5,684 nucleotides of DNA, from positions 103,845 through 109,528 of the forward strand of contig NYSW01000075.1 in NCBI GenBank assembly GCA_002683195.1, read 5' to 3'. Each line of letters opens with the position of its first letter. The first letter of the stretch is position 1. Both the position numbers and the translations under genes were made by a program. The notes beneath the pieces are model-generated. The model saw nothing but the letters and a program-made list of their open reading frames with translations. It was not told the origin of the DNA and made no database searches. Shown piece after piece: positions 1 through 5,684 of this stretch. Source of the stretch: Phycisphaerae bacterium (GTDB taxonomy: Bacteria > Planctomycetota > Phycisphaerae > Phycisphaerales > SM1A02).

Positions 1-410
1 ACGCCTTCCATGATCTCCAATGCATCCGTGACCGAGAGCCCGTCACGAACCACCTCGCCCAGTGATGCACCCTCGACGAATTCCATGGCGAACCACGGCT
101 GACCGTCGTCGAGGGTCCCGGCATCGAAGACGGTGGCGATACCCGGATGCTCGAGCCGGGCAAGAATCATCGATTCACGACGAAATCGACCGAAATCCCG
201 ATCTCCCGCGAGACGATTACGAAGCACCTTGATGGCGACGGGGGTTGGACCGGGGGAAAGACGCGTTCCCTTCCAGACATCACCGAATCCCCCACGGCCG
301 AGGAAGTCACCGACCTCGTAGCCCCGGATCCGGAATCTCCCGCGGCCGCCGGAAGGGTCGCCTTCGTCGTTTCCGAGTCCGATGGTTCCACGCCCCCGAT
401 CGTCGCTCAT
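1..410 (-). CDS. Serine/threonine protein kinase (Hanks type), N-terminal part, runs off the left edge
   Basis: The frame is open from an ATG at 410-408 to the window edge, giving 136 complete codons of a eukaryotic-type protein kinase that would phosphorylate Ser/Thr on partner proteins. After about 30 Gly/Arg/Asp-rich residues comes the kinase N-lobe. The glycine-rich loop GRGGFGDV is at residues 38-45, the ATP-anchoring lysine is K61 in VAIKVL, and the probable helix-C glutamate is E79 in RRESMILARLEHPGI. A hinge-like MEFVEGASL follows at 109-117. The catalytic loop (HRD), DFG and any C-terminal sensor or membrane segment lie outside the window, so activity and topology cannot be judged. 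The start is well fixed: an in-frame TGA lies at 416-414, ATG 410 is the only ATG before residue 81, and a GGAG motif precedes it. It begins 32 bases after the typA stop and is probably cotranscribed with it. No signal peptide is visible in the N-terminal part. Confidence 0.93.
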   Translation of the reverse strand, partial: MSDDRGRGTIGLGNDEGDPSGGRGRFRIRGYEVGDFLGRGGFGDVWKGTRLSPGPTPVAIKVLRNRLAGDRDFGRFRRESMILARLEHPGIATVFDAGTLDDGQPWFAMEFVEGASLGEVVRDGLSVTDALEIMEG

Positions 411-415
411 CCGTC

Positions 416-420
416 ACTCC
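416..420 (-). promoter_or_regulatory. Shine-Dalgarno site of the kinase gene
   Basis: On the minus strand the sequence reads GGAGT, with six bases between GGAG and the kinase ATG. It is the clearest Shine-Dalgarno motif in the window and supports ATG 410 as the start. The site lies in the short typA-kinase gap, so the kinase can be translated independently from a shared message. Confidence 0.6.
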
Positions 421-442
421 AAGGTTCGCCGATTCGCATCCT

Positions 443-2305
443 TCAGTTTCCGACCCCGGCCGTCTTCTGGCGATCGCGCCTCACCTGTCGGCGTCGCTCC
501 ACTTCCGCGAGCACGATCTTTCGCATGCGGATGGCGACCGGCGTGATCTCCACCGCCTCGTCCTCGGCGATGTACTCGAGCGCCATCTCCAGCGTCATTC
601 GCCGAGCCGCCTTCAACACGACGGTGGCGTCCTTGTTCGCTTCCCGCATGTTGGAGAACGCCTTGGACTTCGCAGGGTTCACGTCGAGATCGTTGTCGCG
701 GCTGTTCTCCCCCACGATCATCCCCTGATAGACCTCGTCCCCCGGTTCGACGAACATCATCGCCCGTTCCGAGAGGGTCAACAACGCGTAGGTGGTCGCC
801 CGCCCGGTTTCGGTCGAAACCATCACGCCGTTGGCACGATCTCGGCGCGGCGGTCCTGCAGGACGCCACTCTTCGAAGGTGTGATGCAGGATCGCTTCTC
901 CGCCGGAGGCGTTGAGCAACCGGGTTCGCATTCCGATCAATCCCCGAGCGGGAATCAAACCCTCGATGCGAATTCGATTTCCCACGGGATCGACCGAGAC
1001 CACTTCGCCGCCACGAGCACCGACCTGCTCGATGACCGGCCCTGAAGCGTCCGGCGGGGCATCAACGCTCATTCGTTCCCATGGCTCGTGGACGGTGCCG
1101 TCGATCTCTCGCAGCACGACTTCCGGTCGGCCGACCACGACCTCGTAGCCCTCGCGCCGCATCTGTTCCAGAAGCACCCCGAGGTGCAGCAGACCTCGGC
1201 CGGAAACCCGGAAGCTTTCAGCGGTCGGCCCCTGCTCCACGCGAAGCGCCACGTTGGCTTCGAGTTCCCGGTCCAGTCGATCGCGAATCTGGCGACTGGT
1301 GACGAACTTGCCGTCACGTCCAGCGAACGGTCCGTCATTGACACGGAAGAGCATGTGGAGCGTCGGTTCGTCGATCCCGACCCTCGGAAGAGTGATCGGA
1401 TCCTCGAGACAGGTGATGGTGTCACCGATACCCGCGGTCTCCAAACCTTCGATGGCGCAGAGATCTCCGGCTCCCACGACCTCGACCTCTCGACGGCCAA
1501 GCCCTTCGAAGGCGAGGATCCGACCGGTACGGGTCTGAACCCTTCCTTCTTCGCCGTGCACGATCACCGGCATGCCCGCCCGCATCGACCCGCCCAGAAC
1601 ACGGCCGATCACGATCCGACCGACGAAATCGTTTCGATCCAGGGAAGTGACCTGGAATCTCAGGGGCCCTTCGCCGGGATTCGACGGGGCCGGAATCTGC
1701 TGACGAACCGTATCCATCAGCATCTTCACCCCGGTCTCCCGGGACGCTTCGTCGTGAGGATCCTTCACCGCCCAGCCGTCGCGGCCGGAGGCGTAGAGCA
1801 CGGGGAAATCAAGCGCTTCGTCATCGGCCCCGAGGTCGACGAGCAGATCGAAGACCGAATCCACGACCGCCTCGATTCGTGCGTCCGCCTTGTCGCACTT
1901 GTTGACCACCACGATCGGACGCAAACCGATGCCGAGCGCCTTGCCGAGCACGAAGCGGGTCTGAGGCATCGGCCCTTCGGCCGCATCGACGAGCAGGAGG
2001 ACCCCGTCCGCCATTCGGAGCACACGTTCGACCTCACCCCCGAAGTCGGCGTGACCCGGGGTGTCGATGACGTTGACCCGCATCACTTCACCGTCGTCGT
2101 ATCTCCAGTCCACAGCGCAGTTCTTGGAGAGGATCGTGATTCCACGTTCCCGTTCCAAGGGATTCGAATCCAGAACGCAGTCTTCTCGTTCCGCGTTTTC
2201 GCGAAAGACTCCAGACTGCGCAAGGATCGCGTCAACGAGGGTGGTCTTTCCGTGGTCGACGTGCGCGATGATCGCGACGTTCCTGATGGCGTCGGGAGCG
2301 GGCAT
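443..2305 (-). CDS. typA: Ribosome-associated translational GTPase TypA/BipA
   Basis: TypA/BipA is an EF-G-like GTPase that binds the 70S ribosome and supports ribosome assembly and growth under stress or cold. The protein is 620 residues from ATG 2305, close to the usual length of about 610. G-domain motifs are intact: G1 AHVDHGKTT (14-22), G2 RERGITI (52-58), G3 DTPGH (81-85), G4 NKCD (135-138), G5 YASG (171-174). An EF-Tu-like domain II (about 210-300) and EF-G-like domains III and V follow, with GRGLLHLGVLLEQMRREG at 369-386. The TypA-specific C-terminal domain carries GLIPARGLIGMR (449-460), NGVMVSTETG (492-501) and RMTLEMALEYI (569-579). The last of these separates TypA from EF-G and LepA. 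A TTG at 2308-2306 could add one residue, but the adjacent ATG is the likelier start. No strong Shine-Dalgarno motif precedes it. The gene starts 30 bases after the M32 peptidase stop and is probably the middle gene of a three-gene operon. Confidence 0.97.
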   Translation of the reverse strand: MPAPDAIRNVAIIAHVDHGKTTLVDAILAQSGVFRENAEREDCVLDSNPLERERGITILSKNCAVDWRYDDGEVMRVNVIDTPGHADFGGEVERVLRMADGVLLLVDAAEGPMPQTRFVLGKALGIGLRPIVVVNKCDKADARIEAVVDSVFDLLVDLGADDEALDFPVLYASGRDGWAVKDPHDEASRETGVKMLMDTVRQQIPAPSNPGEGPLRFQVTSLDRNDFVGRIVIGRVLGGSMRAGMPVIVHGEEGRVQTRTGRILAFEGLGRREVEVVGAGDLCAIEGLETAGIGDTITCLEDPITLPRVGIDEPTLHMLFRVNDGPFAGRDGKFVTSRQIRDRLDRELEANVALRVEQGPTAESFRVSGRGLLHLGVLLEQMRREGYEVVVGRPEVVLREIDGTVHEPWERMSVDAPPDASGPVIEQVGARGGEVVSVDPVGNRIRIEGLIPARGLIGMRTRLLNASGGEAILHHTFEEWRPAGPPRRDRANGVMVSTETGRATTYALLTLSERAMMFVEPGDEVYQGMIVGENSRDNDLDVNPAKSKAFSNMREANKDATVVLKAARRMTLEMALEYIAEDEAVEITPVAIRMRKIVLAEVERRRQVRRDRQKTAGVGN

Positions 2306-2335
2306 CAAAAATCCGTGGTACCAGGTGGTGTTTGA

Positions 2336-3862
2336 TCAGATCCCGTGCAGGGCACGGAACTTGGTCTCGAGATAATGCATCAATGGATCGGCTGAAAGCG
2401 GCTTGCCGGTGACTCGCTCGCAAAGCTCGGCGGCGGAATATCGACGGCCATGCCGGTGAATGTTCTCGCGGAGCCAGTCGAGCAGCGGAGAGAACCGCCC
2501 TTCGGCGAACCCTTCCTCCAACCCGGGAATCGCTTCCCGAGCCGCGTCGAAGAGCTGGGCGCAATACAGGTTGCCCAGGGTGTAGGTCGGGAAGTATCCG
2601 AGTGCCCCCATCGACCAGTGGATGTCCTGAAGACACCCTCGGCGGTCATCGGGAACCTCCAGTCCGAGGTAATCGCGGTAACGCTCGTTCCAGGCGGCGG
2701 GCACGTCGGCCGGTGCCAGATCGCCGGTCATCAGGGCACGCTCGAGTTCGAAGCGGATCATGACGTGCATGTTGTAGGTCGCCTCGTCCGCCTCCACCCG
2801 TATGTACCCGGGGGCCACTCGATTCGAGGACTCATACGCGGCACGAGCATCGATGCCCTCGACCGCCGCCCCGAAGTGACCGGAAAGTCGCGGAGCGCAC
2901 CAACGCCAGAACGACTCGCTTCGACCGACCTGGTTCTCCCACATCCGACTCTGGCTCTCATGGATGCCGAGCGAAACGCTGCTTCCGCACGGCGTGCCGA
3001 TGTGTTCGAACGGGATGCCTTGTTCGTACATCCCGTGTCCAGCCTCGTGCATGGTGCTGCTCAGGCCGTCGCTCAGCATGGCCCCGTGGAACCGGGTGGT
3101 CATCCGCACGTCGTCGCAGTGCGATCCTCCGCAGAACGGATGGGTCGAACGATCGAGGCGACCACGCCCGAAATCGAACCCGATCTCCGCCGCGATCTCC
3201 CGGGAGAAACTCATCTGGGCGTCGATGGGGAGTTCGATCGAATCAAGCCGACCGGACGGTCGTTGGGATGCCCCCATGATCTCGTCGAGCAGAACCTTCA
3301 GTCGATCACGCAGGGGTCCGAACACCGTCGCCACGCCGGCCGCGGTGCAGCCGGCCTCGTAGTCTTCGGCCAGGGCATCCCAGGGCTCGCCACCCTCCGC
3401 CCAACCGTAACACTCCGCCTTGCGACGAGAAAGATCGATCGTCTTCTGCAGCCAGGGCAGGAACCGCTTGAAATCGTTGTTCTTGCGGGCGTCCGCCCAT
3501 TCGTGCTGCGCGGTGCTGGCGGTCGCGGCCAGTTCTTCGACCAGTGAGGCGGGAAGTCGGACCGCGCGGTCATGATCGTGGCGCCAGGCCCGAAGATTCG
3601 CGGCCTCGACCGTGTCGGCCGACACGTCCATTTCTCCCTCACAGGCAGTGATCAGTTGACCCGTCTCGATCGACGCCATTCGTTCGTGTGAAAGCCTGGC
3701 GACCAGCGACAACTGATGGGCGCGATAGACCGCCCCCCCCTCGGGCATCGTCGTTTCCTGATCCCACCCCAGAAGGCCGTTGATGGACCCTAGAAGACCA
3801 GCCTCCCGGCTGATCGCGGCGAGTTGGTCGTAGGTGGTACTGGTAGCGGTCTTGGTAGTCAT
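2336..3862 (-). CDS. M32-family metallocarboxypeptidase (thermostable carboxypeptidase 1/Taq type)
   Basis: This is a cytosolic zinc-dependent carboxypeptidase that trims amino acids from peptide C-termini, probably in peptide recycling. The protein is 508 residues, the normal M32 length. The N-terminus matches the family pattern with GLLGWDQETTMPEGG at 29-43. Signature motifs in order are HPF (241-243), DVRMTTRF (251-258), the zinc site HEAGH (H272, E273, H276), HESQSRMWEN (301-310, with E302 the probable third zinc ligand), IRVEADE (354-360) and GYFPTYTLGN (422-431). All catalytic elements are present, with no frameshift and no signal peptide. The frame is open back to a GTG at 4051, but that would add 63 non-family residues and run through the terminator of the upstream gene. 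ATG 3862 is therefore chosen, although no clear Shine-Dalgarno motif precedes it. It is probably the first gene of an operon with typA and the kinase. The exact substrate is unknown. Confidence 0.96.
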   Translation of the reverse strand: MTTKTATSTTYDQLAAISREAGLLGSINGLLGWDQETTMPEGGAVYRAHQLSLVARLSHERMASIETGQLITACEGEMDVSADTVEAANLRAWRHDHDRAVRLPASLVEELAATASTAQHEWADARKNNDFKRFLPWLQKTIDLSRRKAECYGWAEGGEPWDALAEDYEAGCTAAGVATVFGPLRDRLKVLLDEIMGASQRPSGRLDSIELPIDAQMSFSREIAAEIGFDFGRGRLDRSTHPFCGGSHCDDVRMTTRFHGAMLSDGLSSTMHEAGHGMYEQGIPFEHIGTPCGSSVSLGIHESQSRMWENQVGRSESFWRWCAPRLSGHFGAAVEGIDARAAYESSNRVAPGYIRVEADEATYNMHVMIRFELERALMTGDLAPADVPAAWNERYRDYLGLEVPDDRRGCLQDIHWSMGALGYFPTYTLGNLYCAQLFDAAREAIPGLEEGFAEGRFSPLLDWLRENIHRHGRRYSAAELCERVTGKPLSADPLMHYLETKFRALHGI

Positions 3863-3896
3863 CGTTTTCGGGACCCGGGTCGCGACGTTGGTCGGG

Positions 3897-3925
3897 AATA
3901 TGAAGAGTCGGATATCGTAGTCCAA
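3897..3925 (-). promoter_or_regulatory. Weak candidate promoter of the M32-typA-kinase unit
   Basis: The 123-base spacer 3863-3985 separates the terminator from the M32 start and should hold the promoter. The best sigma70-like pair on the minus strand is TTGGAC (3925-3920) and CATATT (3902-3897) with a 17-base gap. These match 3/6 and 4/6 of the consensus and would start the message about 25-30 bases before the ATG. The match is poor and could be chance. No operator-like palindrome or riboswitch structure was recognised in the spacer. Confidence 0.22.
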
Positions 3926-3985
3926 CGAACGCCCAAAGTCCCGCCCAACCCGAAGAGCCCCCCCTCCAGGGCGGATGATTGCCGT

Positions 3986-4016
3986 AAAAAAACCCCTCCG
4001 GCGACTGCCGAAGGGG
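3986..4016 (-). terminator. Intrinsic (Rho-independent) terminator of the DUF1573-ankyrin gene
   Basis: Reading the minus strand, CCCCTTCGGC (4016-4007), a four-base loop AGTC, and GCCGGAGGGG (4002-3993) form a 10-bp stem with a single G-U pair. Seven T residues (3992-3986) follow directly. It begins about 35 bases after the ankyrin gene stop and ends before the M32 gene, so it should separate the two transcripts. On the plus strand the hairpin is followed only by a broken T-rich stretch, and no plus-strand gene needs it. Confidence 0.93.
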
Positions 4017-4030
4017 CTTCTTGAACTTTT

Positions 4031-4054
4031 TGAGGGACCGAACTCGGTCACTCA
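4031..4054 (-). repeat. Inverted repeat (stem-loop) overlapping the ankyrin gene stop codon
   Basis: TGAG (4031-4034) pairs with CTCA (4051-4054), and GACCG (4036-4040) pairs with CGGTC (4045-4049). A single mismatch lies between the two stem segments and the loop is four bases. On the minus strand the stem includes the TGA stop (4054-4052). It is followed by A-rich rather than T-rich sequence, so it is not itself a terminator. It could stabilise the mRNA 3' end next to the true terminator, but a short repeat like this may also be chance. Confidence 0.45.
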
Positions 4055-5684
4055 GCCATTGACGAGGGGCTTGGCGTTCTTGACTTCGTCAGGGGCATTG
4101 GCCTCGAGAAACTCGATCACCGAGTTCCGGTTGGGATCGGTCCGGGCCCGGGCATGGTCGAGAACCGACCAGCCGCGAGCATCTCTGATGCTCAGATCGG
4201 CACCAGCTTCGACCAGCAACTCGATCTTCTCGACCGGAGCCGCGGACGAGGCGATGATCACGGCGGACTGCCCCAGCAAGTTGGTCTTGGCGAGGTTGGC
4301 CTTGGCGTCGACCAGAACCCTGAGACTTTCGATGTTGCCGATTCGGGCCGCCCGCATCAGCGCGGTCTCCTTCTGGTTCTTCTCGACGATTTCGAGATCC
4401 GCACCATTCTCGATCAGCAGCTGAACGGATCCGGGCTGGCCGATTCCCGCGGCCCAGATCAACGGGGTCATGCCGTTGTCGTCGATGATGTTGACATCGG
4501 CATTCTGTTCAATCAGGAATCCAACCGTTTCGGGCTTCTTGGACAGTGCACAGGCCCAGAGAAGAGGCGTGCCGCCGATCTGGTCGATGGTGTCGATCTC
4601 GCCACCCTTGGCGATCAACGCCTTCAACACTTCCAACTCGCCACTTTCCGCGGCCATGGCGACCGGCGTCTTGCCGATCTTGTTGCCGGCGTTGAGGTCG
4701 GCCCCATTTTCCAGCAGGAGTTCCACGATCTCGAGGTTGCCGCCCTTGGCAGACCAATGAAGGGCGGTCATTCCGCCGAGGCTGGAGGCGTCCAGCTTCT
4801 CGCCCGCCTCGATCGCCTTGACGACCCCGGCGGCATCGCCGGCCTGCGCCGCGACGATCAACTTGCTGCTCGGCATGGTCGCGACGGTTCGCGGGGGCGG
4901 CAGGGGCTTGTCGCGGGTGATGGCGCGACGAACCGTGACGCTCAATTCAGGAGCGTTGGGATGGTCGGTCGTCAGCTTGATCAGTGGACGGCGGCCGCTT
5001 TCCTCCCACAAGGTCCAATCGACGGCCATCTCGTGCCGAAGCTTCTTCTCACCACCGGTACCGGAAAGAATTTCCGGCTCGGCCGCGACGATCGAGAACG
5101 GCGTTTCGTCTGCGGATTCGAGCACCACCATCTGCTGATCGCTGGCTTCCTGCTTGGCGGCGTCCAGGAAGTCAGGCATGATCTTGACGAAGACACCCAC
5201 TTCGCCCTCGACGGTGATGACCTGGGGGGGCCCGGCCATCATCTGGAGGGTGACCCGCTTGCTGAGTCGCTGCCCCTGCTTCAATGACGGCTTCAGGGTG
5301 ATCTCGATTTCGGCGGTTTCGCCCGCGAGGATCGGTTCCCGTGGCCAGTTCGGAGTCGTGCAGCCGCAACTGGCGACCGCCTTCTTGATCTGGACCGCGG
5401 CGTTGCCGTTGTTGGTCAACTTGACGATGCCGGTCTTGGGGACTCCGGGCTGCATCATTCCAAGGTCGAGAGTCTCGGGTTCGAAGACCACTGTCACCGC
5501 GGCTTCATTCGGACGCGACGGCCCCTTGACCGCGGCATTGCGCGCATCAGCCGCCGTGGACAATCCCTTCACGGTGGCACTGGCCTTCGACTTCGGCGCC
5601 TTGGGAGCCGATGAGACGGGACTGGCAGACGCCGAGCCCGACTTGGAAGCGTTCGAGGTCGCGGAACTGAAGCCCGATGCCTCC
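4052..5684 (-). CDS. DUF1573 and ankyrin-repeat protein, 5' end beyond the window
   Basis: The visible part is 543 codons ending at TGA 4054-4052. The frame stays open to the right edge without an ATG, so the start and any signal peptide lie outside. A GTG at 5572 is in frame, but the residues before it read as continuous protein. In order: a Ser/Ala-rich linker with some Lys and Pro (5683-5573; 22 of 37 residues are Ser or Ala); a DUF1573 Ig-like domain (about 5494-5198) with FEPETLDLG, KLTNNG and the hallmark SCGCTTP (5371-5351); a second beta-rich segment (about 5197-4883); a proline-rich hinge (DKPLPPPR); then about eight ankyrin repeats. DUF1573 proteins are common in Planctomycetota and Bacteroidota, often exported, and of unknown function; ankyrin repeats bind proteins. 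A role as an exported scaffold or binding protein is inference. No enzymatic motif is seen. A strong terminator follows, so it is the last gene of its transcript. Confidence 0.9.
   Translation of the reverse strand, partial: EASGFSSATSNASKSGSASASPVSSAPKAPKSKASATVKGLSTAADARNAAVKGPSRPNEAAVTVVFEPETLDLGMMQPGVPKTGIVKLTNNGNAAVQIKKAVASCGCTTPNWPREPILAGETAEIEITLKPSLKQGQRLSKRVTLQMMAGPPQVITVEGEVGVFVKIMPDFLDAAKQEASDQQMVVLESADETPFSIVAAEPEILSGTGGEKKLRHEMAVDWTLWEESGRRPLIKLTTDHPNAPELSVTVRRAITRDKPLPPPRTVATMPSSKLIVAAQAGDAAGVVKAIEAGEKLDASSLGGMTALHWSAKGGNLEIVELLLENGADLNAGNKIGKTPVAMAAESGELEVLKALIAKGGEIDTIDQIGGTPLLWACALSKKPETVGFLIEQNADVNIIDDNGMTPLIWAAGIGQPGSVQLLIENGADLEIVEKNQKETALMRAARIGNIESLRVLVDAKANLAKTNLLGQSAVIIASSAAPVEKIELLVEAGADLSIRDARGWSVLDHARARTDPNRNSVIEFLEANAPDEVKNAKPLVNG
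4088..4870 (-). repeat. Ankyrin-repeat domain, about eight units
   Basis: Units of 33-34 residues recur in the C-terminal half of the DUF1573 protein, each ending in a form of LLxxGADLN followed by the G-x-T-P/A-L start of the next. Clear units contain GGMTALHWSAKGG (4777-4739), GKTPVAMAAESG (4675-4640), GGTPLLWACA (4576-4547) and GMTPLIWAAGIG (4474-4439). The first unit (SSKLIVAAQAGD) and the last (GWSVLDHARART) are divergent and look like the capping repeats. The array therefore appears complete. The repeats are protein-level; the DNA copies have diverged and are not tandem duplicates. Confidence 0.88.

Noticed and set aside
147..1045. Plus-strand frames across the kinase-typA junction (147-728 and 245-1045)
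   Set aside because: They overlap two well-supported genes on the other strand, show no family motif, and have low-complexity Arg/Ser/His-rich products.
1088..2335. Long plus-strand open frame (415 codons) opposite typA, with similar ones at 2450-3547 and 4154-5287
   Set aside because: All three lie exactly in register with the codons of the minus-strand genes. That is the usual antisense artefact in GC-rich coding DNA. Their products are rich in His, Arg and Pro with no recognisable domain, while the opposite strand encodes complete known families.
2306..2335. Possible readthrough fusion of the M32 peptidase with typA, since the two are in the same frame separated by one TGA
   Set aside because: Both proteins have normal lengths and termini, typA has its own ATG, and no selenocysteine-type or other recoding structure is visible after the TGA.
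2306..2335. TGGTACCA palindrome followed by a short T run, resembling a terminator between M32 and typA
   Set aside because: The palindrome has no room for a loop and the stem is too short to act as an intrinsic terminator.
3863..4051. N-terminal extension of the M32 peptidase back to the GTG at 4051
   Set aside because: The extra 63 residues do not match the family, and the extension would run through the intrinsic terminator of the upstream gene.
4088..4870. Possible DNA tandem repeat or CRISPR-like array in the ankyrin region
   Set aside because: The periodicity is in the protein (33-34 residues). The DNA copies differ too much, and the reading frame is continuous through all units.

Overview
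The window reads as a gene-dense chromosomal segment of a GC-rich bacterium, with all recognisable genes on the minus strand. A secreted-type DUF1573 protein, a Hanks-type Ser/Thr kinase, in-register antisense reading frames typical of GC-rich coding DNA, and weak or absent Shine-Dalgarno motifs before two of the three visible starts fit Planctomycetota (possibly a Phycisphaerae-like lineage). That assignment is inference from gene content. No rRNA, tRNA, mobile element, CRISPR array or phage gene was seen.

In transcription order (right to left) the layout is as follows. (1) 5684-4052: the 3' part of a gene whose start lies beyond the window. It encodes a Ser/Ala-rich linker, a DUF1573 Ig-like domain with an SCGC motif, a second beta-rich segment, and about eight ankyrin repeats. 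A stem-loop sits on its stop codon, and a textbook intrinsic terminator follows at 4016-3986. (2) 3985-3863: a short spacer that probably carries the promoter of the next unit; only a weak promoter candidate is visible. (3) 3862-2336: an M32-family zinc carboxypeptidase with all signature motifs. (4) 2305-443: the translational GTPase TypA/BipA, complete and with intact G motifs. (5) 410-1: the N-terminal part of a Ser/Thr protein kinase that runs off the left edge.

Genes 3-5 are separated by only 30 and 32 bases on the same strand with no terminator between them, so they probably form one operon: peptide turnover (M32), ribosome-associated stress adaptation (TypA) and signalling (kinase). 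The terminator isolates this unit from the DUF1573-ankyrin gene.

Nothing here amounts to a clearly new biological system. The most unusual item is the DUF1573-ankyrin fusion protein. The most testable link is the kinase encoded directly behind typA.
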